64,000 nucleotides of DNA, from positions 62,001 to 126,000 of the forward strand of contig CACOPA010000001.1 in NCBI GenBank assembly GCA_902628925.1. Direction: 5' to 3'. The notes below the pieces were generated by a model. The model did no database searches. It saw nothing but the letters and a program-made list of their open reading frames with translations, and had not been told where the DNA came from. The DNA comes from an uncultured SAR86 cluster bacterium (GTDB taxonomy: Bacteria; Pseudomonadota; Gammaproteobacteria; Magnimaribacterales; D2472). The translations under genes and the position numbers were made by a program. Positions 1-7,935 of the stretch are shown here, piece after piece (within the stretch, counting starts at the first letter, position 1; each line of letters starts with the position of its first letter).

Positions 1-86
1 AAGCTAATGATCATTTGACGTTTGGCTATTTTGAAAAAGCCATCGTGAATTTTCACTCACACCTAGCTAAATATTTAGACCAATAA
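1..86 (+). CDS. 3' end of an unidentified gene (partial)
   Basis: One forward frame is open from the window start to a TAA at 84-86, giving a tail of 27 residues that ends in HSHLAKYLDQ. The gene begins outside the window. The tail looks like an amphipathic C-terminal helix but is too short to assign a family. It converges with the TonB receptor gene that ends at 149. An open frame this short could be chance. Confidence 0.3.
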   Translation, partial: ANDHLTFGYFEKAIVNFHSHLAKYLDQ

Positions 87-96
87 GAAGTTGTCG

Positions 97-130
97 GTGC
101 CCTATATTATTGAGGGGAATATTAGGGCAC
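97..130. terminator. hairpin between convergent genes
   Basis: An 8-bp perfect stem (GTGCCCTA / TAGGGCAC) encloses an 18-nt loop with some further pairing. It lies between the stop of the partial gene at the left edge and the stop of the TonB receptor gene. Neither side has a clear T-run, so it may be a weak bidirectional terminator or only an RNA-stabilising hairpin. Confidence 0.35.
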
Positions 131-148
131 AGACTAGAGAAACTATGA

Positions 149-2341
149 TTAGAAAGTTAAATTAAATTTAACTCCATAATTTCTTCCGGGTAATGGAACT
201 TCTGACTTGACGTAAGATGCATGATTTCTTGCAACTTCATCAAGCAAGTTATTTCCAAAAATAGAAACACTTAAATTTGAATCTCCAAGATCAAAAACCT
301 TGGTAAGTCTCGCATTAAGCATTTGATATCCATCGGTAGTGGTCTCGCCTTCTCCAACATCGCTTTGCTTATCAACATCTTTAAGCATCAATTTAAAAAC
401 CATGCTGTCTTTTGTATAAGCTAAAGAATACATATTTCTTGCTGGAGTGATTCTTGGAACATCATGCCCGTCATCAAAAGTTGCAGAAACCTCATCCCTT
501 GAGTATCTAAGGTCCAATGTGCCTGAAGCAAGTTCAAACATTCTTCCAACTTGCAGTTCAACACCTTCAAATTCAGCATTTTGTTGCATGAAATTTGCAA
601 GTGTTAAGCCTTCATGATCGTCATGACCTTCTTCATGCTCTTCATCATGCTCTTCATGCTCCTCTTCGCTTTCATCCATCAGGTAGATATAATTATCGAC
701 ACTATTCCTATACATAGTGAATGACGAGTAAGCACCTTCGTTGTTGTAGTTAACAGTAAACTCAAAATTGGTAGATTCTTCTACTGCTAAATTTGTATTA
801 CCCACCTCAAACCTTTGCGTGGCCAAGTGGGGGCCGTTCATAAACAACTCAGTCGCACTCGGAGCGCGCTCAACGACAGCAAAACCAAAATCAATATCGA
901 AATAATCATTTAGATCACGATTTAAAGATGCTGCAAAACTAATGTTATCGAAGCTTTTATCAAAATAGCTGGTTTCACCTTCTTCTTCATGATGCTCTTC
1001 TTCTTCATGATGCTCTTCAGATTCGGTGATGGAGCCACTTCGATCAATTTGATCAAGTCTTAAACCTAAGTCAATTGAATAAGCACCGTAATCACGAGAA
1101 ACAAAATATCCAAAAGTTGTTTCATCAGATGCAACCGGGTTCATGAATGATTCAGCACCGATAACTGAAGACTCTTCATCAGCAACATTGATTACAAACT
1201 TTTGATTGCCTGTAAGATTAAAAGTTAAGCCAAATTCAGAAGCATCATTCACAAATGTTGTAGGGCCTTCTTCGTGCCCATGGTCATCATGATCTTCTTC
1301 CTCATCATGATGTCCCTCTTCCTCTGCATGTTGCTCAATTAATACATAGTCAGTGTCTCTGAAGGAGTAATCAATTGCACTTAAAAGGGATCCATTTACA
1401 TTATAAGAGCCCTTGATATCTAATTTGTCTGAATCAGTTGTTGCAAAAATACGCTCATCTTCATGCTCTTCTTCTTCATGCTCATCCTCATCATGATCTT
1501 CTTCACCATGTTCATCATGACCATGTTCTTCTCCATGAAAAGGAATGCCATGCATATTTTCTAAGGACTTAACAGAGATACCAAAATAACCCCAGTCTCC
1601 TGTTTTCGAGATACCAATGTTAGTAGACTCAAGCTCATAATCTGAGTTGGCTAGAAAACCCTCGTCTTCATCATGATGCTCTTCTTCTTCATGATCTTCG
1701 TCTTCATCATGATGCTCTTCTTCTTCATGCATGAGTGCACCATCCGGTACATCAAAGTTACCAAATTCGGCATTTTTATAAGAGAGCGCAACGTTAAAAC
1801 CACCCACATTGTCAGTGTAGGTGAAGCTGGTTGCATCACCATCAGCAACTGACTGAGATTCAGCTCCAATATTAAATTCAGGACCGTCAAAATCTGTCTT
1901 AGAAATGGTGTTATCAACAATGTTTATGATTCCTCCAATGCCACCATTTGCATAAAGCAGCGATGAGGGACCTTTAATAATCTCTATTTGTTGAACATTA
2001 TTTAGATCGGTATCGTTTGGATGATCTGGACCGAGTGCAGAAACATCTCTGTTCACCATGCCATTATCAAGAACTTTTACACGTATGCCTGAAATTCCTC
2101 TGATAATTGGTTGCCCAATTGCAGATCCATAATCAGCAGATGAAACACCTAAAAGGTCATCAATTGCCTCTCCTAAGCTGCCGTTTGCATTGGCGTCAAC
2201 TTCATCGCCTTCTACGACGTGCAATGAGCCATTAACTTCAGTGTTAACAAATGAAGATGTAACAATAACTTCTTCGAATGCGGTTATATTAAAAATTGAA
2301 AATGCACCTATAACCAAAAATGCTTTAAATGTGTTCTTCAT
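149..2341 (-). CDS. TonB-dependent outer membrane receptor, probable zinc receptor (ZnuD-like)
   Basis: This is an outer-membrane gated channel that takes up a bound substrate using TonB energy. The 730 residues hold a signal peptide (about 1-21), a TonB-box-like EEVIVTSS, a plug domain (about 35-170) with PIIRGISGIRV, and a beta-barrel ending in the usual terminal Phe (KFNLTF). Five inserts made almost only of His, Asp and Glu lie at about residues 202-227, 265-297, 334-360, 439-455 and 554-579. Such loops are known from zinc receptors of the ZnuD type, so zinc is the likely substrate; nickel or copper is possible. A strong Shine-Dalgarno (GGAGGT) stands 5 nt before the ATG. The small CxxC gene at 2382-2660 lies just upstream and probably shares the transcript, with a Zur-box-like site in front of it. 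TonB for this receptor could come from the operon at 25.7-31 kb. Confidence 0.9.
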   Translation of the reverse strand: MKNTFKAFLVIGAFSIFNITAFEEVIVTSSFVNTEVNGSLHVVEGDEVDANANGSLGEAIDDLLGVSSADYGSAIGQPIIRGISGIRVKVLDNGMVNRDVSALGPDHPNDTDLNNVQQIEIIKGPSSLLYANGGIGGIINIVDNTISKTDFDGPEFNIGAESQSVADGDATSFTYTDNVGGFNVALSYKNAEFGNFDVPDGALMHEEEEHHDEDEDHEEEEHHDEDEGFLANSDYELESTNIGISKTGDWGYFGISVKSLENMHGIPFHGEEHGHDEHGEEDHDEDEHEEEEHEDERIFATTDSDKLDIKGSYNVNGSLLSAIDYSFRDTDYVLIEQHAEEEGHHDEEEDHDDHGHEEGPTTFVNDASEFGLTFNLTGNQKFVINVADEESSVIGAESFMNPVASDETTFGYFVSRDYGAYSIDLGLRLDQIDRSGSITESEEHHEEEEHHEEEGETSYFDKSFDNISFAASLNRDLNDYFDIDFGFAVVERAPSATELFMNGPHLATQRFEVGNTNLAVEESTNFEFTVNYNNEGAYSSFTMYRNSVDNYIYLMDESEEEHEEHDEEHEEGHDDHEGLTLANFMQQNAEFEGVELQVGRMFELASGTLDLRYSRDEVSATFDDGHDVPRITPARNMYSLAYTKDSMVFKLMLKDVDKQSDVGEGETTTDGYQMLNARLTKVFDLGDSNLSVSIFGNNLLDEVARNHASYVKSEVPLPGRNYGVKFNLTF
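1662..1729. repeat. 36-bp tandem duplication in the receptor gene
   Basis: Two copies of a 32-bp stretch start 36 bp apart (1662-1693 and 1698-1729). Each encodes a His/Asp/Glu block including EEEHHDEDE. The period is exactly 12 codons, so the reading frame is kept. This suggests that the metal-binding loops grow by slippage or tandem duplication. Confidence 0.85.
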
Positions 2342-2381
2342 ATCTACCTCCGTGAAGAAAATTTAAGAAATGGGAAAAGTC

Positions 2382-2660
2382 TTAAATTGTTGGCGGAGCT
2401 CTAGTTGAATAACTAGTATATAATTGGAGGTCAAATAAACTGGTTGCCGAAATATTTCTGGGTAATTCTTTTATAATTACATCAATTTTATTTATCTCAA
2501 TGGTTGATTCGGTTACGTCATTGCTGCAGATATGGCATTCAATACTGTTTTCCTCAGAAGAATTATCGTGCAAAAAAGGATCAGCAGAAATGGAAAAAGC
2601 AAAGAATAAACTAGAAAAAACTAGTAAAGCTTTATTGGAAGTGAAGTTGTTGATCCTCAT
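2382..2660 (-). CDS. small exported CxxC protein (DUF2946/CopL-like), zinc operon
   Basis: A 92-residue protein with a hydrophobic signal sequence (about 10-26), a CHIC motif (Cys42, Cys45) and a C-terminus ending in RAPPTI. Small periplasmic proteins with a CxxC and a terminal R-[AG]-P-P are typical of DUF2946/CopL-type metal-linked genes, so I place it there tentatively. I chose the ATG at 2660; a TTG at 2681 would add seven residues but falls inside the predicted Zur site. The gene lies 40 bp upstream of the TonB receptor on the same strand and is probably co-transcribed with it. Its job may be to bind or hand over zinc in the periplasm. That role is inferred from context. Confidence 0.65.
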   Translation of the reverse strand: MRINNFTSNKALLVFSSLFFAFSISADPFLHDNSSEENSIECHICSNDVTESTIEINKIDVIIKELPRNISATSLFDLQLYTSYSTRAPPTI

Positions 2661-2663
2661 GAG

Positions 2664-2678
2664 TGTGATAATGTAACA
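2664..2678 (-). promoter_or_regulatory. candidate Zur box
   Basis: TGTGATAATGTAACA matches the gammaproteobacterial Zur consensus TGTTATANTATAACA at 12 of 14 fixed positions. It extends to an imperfect 17-bp palindrome (2664-2680). It sits 4 bp before the start codon of the CxxC gene that leads the zinc-receptor operon. Repression by Zur with zinc is the expected logic. No zur gene lies in the window. Confidence 0.65.
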
Positions 2679-2700
2679 CAATTAAAATTAAAGGATAACA

Positions 2701-2730
2701 TTAAAAGCCCCAATATAGAATGGGGCTTAT
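2701..2730 (-). terminator. intrinsic terminator after the Gly-rich gene
   Basis: Read on the minus strand, an 8-bp perfect GC-rich stem (AAGCCCCA / TGGGGCTT) is followed by TTTTAATG. It lies just after the stop of the 2738-3100 gene and just before the Zur-controlled promoter region, so it isolates the zinc operon from upstream transcription. Confidence 0.75.
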
Positions 2731-2737
2731 CAAGGGA

Positions 2738-3100
2738 TTAATTCAACTTATATTTGATATTGAGTTGGAAATTATTTTGTGGCATTGAAAAGTTAGTAGG
2801 CCTAAACGCATCCTCAAATGCTGTTGATTCATCATTAATAAAATTGAATTCAAATTTATTAACTTTGTTCTTGCTTACTAAGGCAAATTCTTCCGTTACT
2901 TCCTCATCAGAGTCCCTGTTTAAAAAATAAATTAAACCTCCAACAAGCAATAAGCCAGCAGCAGCACCACCGCTACCACCTCCATAACCACCCCCGCCTG
3001 AGCTACCGCCTGAACTGCCATCTCCACTACCACCTCCGTGGTAAGAAGCAAAACTTAAAGGTGCCATAACTAGCATGGAAATAAGTAATAGATTTCTCAT
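2738..3100 (-). CDS. small Gly/Ser-rich exported or membrane protein, unknown
   Basis: I do not recognise this 120-residue protein. It has a signal peptide (about 1-18, cut near SFA/SYHGGG), a Gly/Ser-rich stretch (about 19-47), one hydrophobic segment (about 47-61, GLLLVGGLIYFLN), then a charged 60-residue tail with DSDEEVTEE. The Gly-rich part followed by a membrane helix resembles small proteins with GlyGly-CTERM-like tails, but here the helix is internal rather than C-terminal. A good terminator follows it, and a 24-bp palindrome lies 52 bp upstream. It is transcribed alone. Confidence 0.6.
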   Translation of the reverse strand: MRNLLLISMLVMAPLSFASYHGGGSGDGSSGGSSGGGGYGGGSGGAAAGLLLVGGLIYFLNRDSDEEVTEEFALVSKNKVNKFEFNFINDESTAFEDAFRPTNFSMPQNNFQLNIKYKLN

Positions 3101-3152
3101 AGTATTTATCCTGTTATAAATTTATAAAGTGCTGAGCGTCCTAAGTATGTAA

Positions 3153-3176
3153 GATTTATGTGTGCCCACATAAATC
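3153..3176. promoter_or_regulatory. perfect 10-bp inverted repeat between divergent genes
   Basis: GATTTATGTG and CACATAAATC are exact reverse complements separated by TGCC. The repeat lies in the 180-bp gap between the Gly-rich gene (minus) and the TauD-type gene (plus), with no T-run on either side. It is therefore more likely an operator or an RNA hairpin than a terminator. The spacing does not fit CRP. Confidence 0.45.
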
Positions 3177-3280
3177 AAGAATTAGGCAAAACAACCCCAA
3201 TACTTAATATATGCATAAAATAAGATTTTTCAATATTTTGTTTATTTGAATGTGGAATTTGGCTGAAGCATAATCATTTG

Positions 3281-4129
3281 ATGAGCATTAAAGTAAAAAA
3301 AACGAATGCGTCATGCGGAGCCTATGTAACTGGGGTAGATCTTTCTCAAAAGATATCTGATGATCTTGGCGGCTTACTCAGAGAATACTGGCTGGAAAAT
3401 AAAGTTTTAATCTTTCCAGATCAAAATTTAACCGATGATGATTTAGAAAACTTTACTCTAGCATTTGGCGAATTTGGAGATGATCCTTTTTTTGGTCATA
3501 TAGATGGACATCAAAATATCGCTGCCATCCAACGTGATCCCAATGAAACTACTCCCATCTTTGCAGAAGTCTTTCACACGGATTGGAGCTTTTTAGATAT
3601 TCCGCCTGCTGGTACTTGTCTTTATGGAATTATTATCCCTCCCAAAGGTGGCAACACTTTATTTGCTGACCAAGTTAAAGCATATGAAAATCTGCCTTCT
3701 CACCTGAAGGATAAAGTTGATTCACTGGTTGCAATTCATTCTGCTGAACTGGGTTACGCACCAACTGGAGCATACGGGGAAGAGGATCAAAAGAATGGCA
3801 GGTCAATGAAAATTATTCCTAGCGAAAAGGCTCGTGAAAAATATAATCACCCTCTGGTTAGAACTCATCACGAAACCAATAAGAAAGCACTCTACTCCTC
3901 TGCGGCTTATATTCAAGGTTTTGAAGGCCTTGAAAAAGAAGAAAGTGATAATCTTTTAATTGAGCTATATGAATGGCAAACCAAAGAAGAGCTCATTTAC
4001 TCTCATAAATGGTCAGAAAAAATGCTTGTGATATGGGATAACAGATCTCTATTGCATGCTGCAACAGGCGGGTATGATGGATATCAGCGCCTCTTGCATA
4101 GAACTACTGTAGCCGATACTCGGTTTTAA
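3281..4129 (+). CDS. TauD/TfdA-family 2-oxoglutarate/Fe(II) dioxygenase
   Basis: This is a cytoplasmic oxygenase that couples 2-oxoglutarate decarboxylation to hydroxylation of a small organic substrate. The iron triad is visible as His99-x-Asp101 (FHTDWSF) and His259 (NRSLLHAAT), with the 2-oxoglutarate arginine near 270. The length (282 aa) is normal for TauD. Family members act on taurine, sulfonates, 2,4-D, carnitine precursors and other compounds; nothing nearby fixes the substrate, and no taurine transporter adjoins it. I start at the ATG at 3281 rather than the TTG three bases earlier. The gene is alone on its strand and converges with the NRAMP-like gene. Confidence 0.9.
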   Translation: MSIKVKKTNASCGAYVTGVDLSQKISDDLGGLLREYWLENKVLIFPDQNLTDDDLENFTLAFGEFGDDPFFGHIDGHQNIAAIQRDPNETTPIFAEVFHTDWSFLDIPPAGTCLYGIIIPPKGGNTLFADQVKAYENLPSHLKDKVDSLVAIHSAELGYAPTGAYGEEDQKNGRSMKIIPSEKAREKYNHPLVRTHHETNKKALYSSAAYIQGFEGLEKEESDNLLIELYEWQTKEELIYSHKWSEKMLVIWDNRSLLHAATGGYDGYQRLLHRTTVADTRF

Positions 4130-4145
4130 GATAATATTCAAAATG

Positions 4146-5450
4146 TCAGCTCATCTGGCTGAAAATTAGTAGTCCTGCTATGCCTAATTGAAAAACAAGA
4201 GTAATGGTAAGAATTATTTTTGTTAAATTACTCGGTTGAAGTTCTTTATCAAGTTTATTAACTAAATATAAGGCACCAATGTTAACGATTGGCAATCCTA
4301 GTGCAGCCCAAATACCCGCTATCATCAATAACAAAATTGGATTTGGGAGAATAAAATAAGCTAGGCATGAAAATGCTGGGATTAAAAATGCGATGTAATG
4401 TATGAGGGCTTGTCTTGTACTTACTTTTTCAACAATTAGGCCCATTGAAATGAAATAATCTGAAATTGTTCGAGTAAAAGCTGCGGTGCCAGAAAGAAAA
4501 GTCGAAAATAGAACAAAGAATGTTAATGGTATGAAGAACCATCTAGCCCATTCTCCTAAAATACTAGTAAACATCACCAAAAGTGTTTGGATAATATCTC
4601 CGTTAGGGGGTGGGTAAAGGTCCTGAGAATTCAAAATCGAAGCCCCCAACAAAAAGAATGGAATAGTACCGACAGTAACAAGAAAAACTGTTATCCAAAC
4701 ATCAGTTTGCATAGTCTTAATCCAATTTTTAACTTGTTTTGGATCGCCGTCATGATTTGAATATCCTTTTTCTTTACACCAGTATGTATAGGCCATAATT
4801 TCACCATAACTAATGCCTGTAAATCCAAAAACTGCTAGCGCTAATGCTGTATGCTCGGTTGGAAACTTAAAACTTAGGCCTCCTAGGATATCCTCTGCTT
4901 GAATCGAAAAAGGCGTAGATTGCATGGCAATTGCAATGATTAAAGTGACAATAGAAAAAGTAAAAACCATAGCTAGTAAAATTTTTTCTAGAGACTGGTA
5001 ACCTCCGATATACAAAATCAGCCAAGTAATAAGACACAAGAGAAATACCCATGTCTCGACGCTGATAATTGGAATCATCAAGTATCCGGATTCAGCAACC
5101 GCTCCAATCAAGCCGCCCATTCCTGCAACTGATGGAATAACTCCAATGAACATAAACCATACCAACCATGAAGCCTGCCTATTATTAAAGTTGGTCTTTG
5201 GACCGGGCATTTCAGCAAATGATTCAAGAAAGGTCTTTTTCGTTGCTACAACATAACGACTGATCTCTGCTTGTATCAAAGGTTTGCTCCATAAACTTAA
5301 TAGAATCCACCACAATAATGAAAATCCTGCAGCAGCGCCTAGTAAGGGCGATAGGGCTATGGAGCCGCTACCTACAATGCTTCCGGTAACAATTACACTA
5401 GGGCCTAGAAATAAGATCCTTTTAAGGAAACTATCTGGAGCAATCCTCAT
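4146..5450 (-). CDS. NRAMP-like metal transporter with atypical metal-site motifs
   Basis: This inner-membrane carrier of 434 residues has about 11 predicted helices. The opening, GPSVIVTGSIVGSGSI followed by LLGAAAGFSLLWWILLS, matches the fold and start of NRAMP/MntH-type divalent metal transporters. However, the canonical helix-1 DPGN metal-binding motif is replaced by VGSGS, and the helix-6 MPH is replaced by a GFTGISYGEIMAY region. Divergent NRAMP homologues of this kind are widespread and their substrate is not settled, so I would not assume manganese. Its start is 6 bp after the stop of the TolB-N/TPR gene, which suggests co-transcription. Confidence 0.8.
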   Translation of the reverse strand: MRIAPDSFLKRILFLGPSVIVTGSIVGSGSIALSPLLGAAAGFSLLWWILLSLWSKPLIQAEISRYVVATKKTFLESFAEMPGPKTNFNNRQASWLVWFMFIGVIPSVAGMGGLIGAVAESGYLMIPIISVETWVFLLCLITWLILYIGGYQSLEKILLAMVFTFSIVTLIIAIAMQSTPFSIQAEDILGGLSFKFPTEHTALALAVFGFTGISYGEIMAYTYWCKEKGYSNHDGDPKQVKNWIKTMQTDVWITVFLVTVGTIPFFLLGASILNSQDLYPPPNGDIIQTLLVMFTSILGEWARWFFIPLTFFVLFSTFLSGTAAFTRTISDYFISMGLIVEKVSTRQALIHYIAFLIPAFSCLAYFILPNPILLLMIAGIWAALGLPIVNIGALYLVNKLDKELQPSNLTKIILTITLVFQLGIAGLLIFSQMS

Positions 5451-5456
5451 GGAAAC

Positions 5457-6914
5457 TTAAAGGTGTTGTTCAGCGAGAGCTTGGAGCTCAGATTGAAGAT
5501 CAGGATTGTTTAAATGAAATCTATCTATCTCCATTCGAAAATCTAAATTACTAAACTTTTGAAGATTTGATTGATACCAATTAAGGTTCTTGAACTCTAT
5601 TTCATGCTTGTTTTTTAAATGGATATTTAAAAGCCATGATCTAAAATCCATTTCCATGATCTTATTAAAGAATAATTCAGCATTTTCAAGATCATTCTTT
5701 AGATAGTATCCAAAATAAATTGCTGAGACTCGTCTATCAGATGTGGTCTGACCTTGAGGAATTGGATCTAATTCATACGCCTTTAATAAGAAATCTATTC
5801 CCTCATCAACTTGGTTATTTCTTAAAAGCGCTTCTCCATAAACAGATGTCACTCTTGGATCATTTGGGTTAAGTTGAAAGGCTCTCATGCCGCTTAATTT
5901 TGCTTCTTCAAATGAATGCATCGAAAGATGTACTTCTGCAAGCATTCTATGGGCCTCAAAATCATTTTTATTTAACTTAACTGCAAGATCAATATGAAAG
6001 ATGATGTCCTCAACAAGCTGGTCAGTATTATCTAAATACCCTCTCCCTAAGGCTTGACCTAGAACACATGCTTTCCAAGCATGTGCTTGCGAATTATGTT
6101 CATCAGCTTGAATTGCTTTTTCTAATACATCCAAAGCTTTTTGATTGTCTTCTTTAGTAAAACGATGATGATAATCTTTACCTTTTAGAAGACATTCATA
6201 AGAAGTCATGCTATCGGTGGGTATTCTGTTGGCCCTTTCCAGACTTTGAAGCTCAATATTTCCAAGCAAAGAAATAATTGTCTTCCTAACGATCTCATCT
6301 TGAACATCAAAAATATCATCTTTATCTAACTCAAATTTGTTGCCCCAAATAATATTTCCTTCATCCATTTCAGATAGCTCCACCGAAATTCTTAGTCTTT
6401 CATTTAATGACCTCATGCTTCCTGAAACTATGTAATCAACATCAAATTTATCTTTGTACTCCTCTAGAGAGTAGTTTTTATTTCGATAATCAAAGCAAGT
6501 CTGACGAGAAAGAATTTCGATTTCTTTAATCATTGAGAATTCTGTAATAAGATCTTCGACGATCCCATCGACAAGAAAAGCTCCATCATCATCCTTATTC
6601 AAATTTTCAAAGGGGATGACAGCAATTTTCTTCTTGTATGATTTATCAAGTGAGATTTGATCTTTATAAAGAGCGTCTTGGTCAACGGCACTATCATTTG
6701 ATTTTTGAAGTAAATAAGCAAATATTAATATTAAAGGCAGTCCGATTGGGGCAGCAAAGAATGTAAATTGAATAATTGTAGCTGAACTAAAGCCCAGAGT
6801 TTCTTCAAACTCGATGTTGTCAGAAAGAACACTGATTAACTGAATGCTAGCTACGCAAAAGACTATATATCCAGTGGCTACTTTCCAAAGCTGACCAACA
6901 ATTTTTTTAAACAT
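5457..6914 (-). CDS. membrane-anchored TolB-N-like/TPR protein
   Basis: In this 485-residue protein, two membrane helices (about 10-30 and 45-68) precede a soluble part. Residues about 93-205 (KKIAVIPFENLNKD..., VDYIVSGSMRS..., DEIVRKTIISLL) are the TolB-N-like domain found in the adenylate cyclase/CadC/TPR superfamily. Residues about 240-380 hold TPR units (KALDVLEKAIQADEHNSQAHAW, EAKLSGMRAFQLNPNDPR). Relatives normally carry a class III cyclase domain or a winged-helix DNA-binding domain at the N-terminus; here only the two helices are present. It is therefore a scaffold or sensor without a visible output. It is followed directly by the NRAMP-like transporter, so it may modulate that transporter; this is inference. 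Confidence 0.75.
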   Translation of the reverse strand: MFKKIVGQLWKVATGYIVFCVASIQLISVLSDNIEFEETLGFSSATIIQFTFFAAPIGLPLILIFAYLLQKSNDSAVDQDALYKDQISLDKSYKKKIAVIPFENLNKDDDGAFLVDGIVEDLITEFSMIKEIEILSRQTCFDYRNKNYSLEEYKDKFDVDYIVSGSMRSLNERLRISVELSEMDEGNIIWGNKFELDKDDIFDVQDEIVRKTIISLLGNIELQSLERANRIPTDSMTSYECLLKGKDYHHRFTKEDNQKALDVLEKAIQADEHNSQAHAWKACVLGQALGRGYLDNTDQLVEDIIFHIDLAVKLNKNDFEAHRMLAEVHLSMHSFEEAKLSGMRAFQLNPNDPRVTSVYGEALLRNNQVDEGIDFLLKAYELDPIPQGQTTSDRRVSAIYFGYYLKNDLENAELFFNKIMEMDFRSWLLNIHLKNKHEIEFKNLNWYQSNLQKFSNLDFRMEIDRFHLNNPDLQSELQALAEQHL

Positions 6915-6984
6915 TACATTTCATAGATATCACTGTTAGATTACTTTTAATCTGATTGATATTCAAACTCGCTAATAAAAGCTT

Positions 6985-7014
6985 TTGTATGTATTAGATT
7001 CTTTCTGATAATCT
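6985..7014 (+). promoter_or_regulatory. candidate sigma70 promoter of the PhyH gene
   Basis: TTGTAT (6985-6990) and TAATCT (7009-7014) are 18 bp apart. The start codon is at 7022, so the transcript would be leaderless or nearly so. No Shine-Dalgarno is visible, which agrees. Confidence 0.35.
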
Positions 7015-7021
7015 ATAAAAA

Positions 7022-7921
7022 ATGAATAAAGAAATTAAACATTTCAAGGTTACTGACCCCATTGGATCAGTGCTCCATGCGCTTGATGAAGATGCAGGAG
7101 TAATCATCGATAATGTAATGACAGATGAGCAGCTATGTGGCATACAAAAAGAACTTAAGCCTTATTTAAAACAGGCACAAAATGGGCAAGACAATTTTAC
7201 GGGTTTTAAAACTCAAAGGGTAGGTGCATTAATAGCAAGATCTGCAACCTCAAGAGATCTTGCAATGCATTCGATGATTAACAAAATGGCTGAGTTATTT
7301 CTTCAAGATCATTGCGACAATTATCAACTTCATTTCACCTCTGCAATTAATATTGGCCCTGGAGAAACCCCACAGATTTTGCATAGGGATCGAGGGGTAT
7401 GGGGCGGTTATGTTCCAAGAAAAATTGAGACTCAGTTCAGTGCGATATGGGCAATTACAGATTTTACTTTTGAAAATGGTGCCACACAAATTGTTCCTGG
7501 TTCTCATAAATGGGATAAAGATCGAGAACCTAAGCCTGACGAAATTGCTTATGCCGAAATGAAGGCTAAGTCTGTGCTAATTTATACAGGATCGGTTTTG
7601 CATGGTGGAGGAGAAAATAATTCAAAAGAATCGAGACTAGGAGTGTTTTTGCATTATGCTCCAAGCTGGCTAAGACAAGAAGAAAATCAATACCTTTCAT
7701 GCCCCCCAGAAATAGCCAAAAATTTCTCACCTGAGTTAAGAAAGCTTATTGGTTATTCAAAAGGTGGTTATGTGCTTGGGTTTTATACAGACCCAAAAGA
7801 TGAAACAGGTGAGCTTGAGTCCGTTTCTCCCTCAAGGCTGTTTAATGATCAAAGAGATGAATACTCAAGAATTGAAAGTGCAAGCGAGCTAGTAAAAGAA
7901 TCCCTAAAAAAAGGAATATAG
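7022..7921 (+). CDS. phytanoyl-CoA dioxygenase (PhyH) family protein
   Basis: This is an Fe(II)/2-oxoglutarate oxygenase of the PhyH family, 299 residues. The iron ligands are visible as His121-x-Asp123 (LHRDRG) and His194 (VLHGGGENNS), with a candidate 2-oxoglutarate arginine in SKESRLG. The family hydroxylates phytanoyl-CoA, ectoine, small acids or secondary metabolites; the substrate cannot be read from the sequence. The start is the ATG at 7022, close behind a possible promoter. The proline iminopeptidase gene follows 14 bp downstream and is probably co-transcribed. Confidence 0.88.
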   Translation: MNKEIKHFKVTDPIGSVLHALDEDAGVIIDNVMTDEQLCGIQKELKPYLKQAQNGQDNFTGFKTQRVGALIARSATSRDLAMHSMINKMAELFLQDHCDNYQLHFTSAINIGPGETPQILHRDRGVWGGYVPRKIETQFSAIWAITDFTFENGATQIVPGSHKWDKDREPKPDEIAYAEMKAKSVLIYTGSVLHGGGENNSKESRLGVFLHYAPSWLRQEENQYLSCPPEIAKNFSPELRKLIGYSKGGYVLGFYTDPKDETGELESVSPSRLFNDQRDEYSRIESASELVKESLKKGI

Positions 7922-7935
7922 TTTTTATTCTCTAG

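Noticed and set aside
605-1735. Repetitive short units that could look like a CRISPR or satellite array
   Set aside because: They are in-frame codons for His/Asp/Glu in the TonB receptor, with no equal spacers.
3153-3176. CRP site or terminator
   Set aside because: TGTG and CACA are only 4 bp apart (CRP needs 8), and no T-run follows on either strand.
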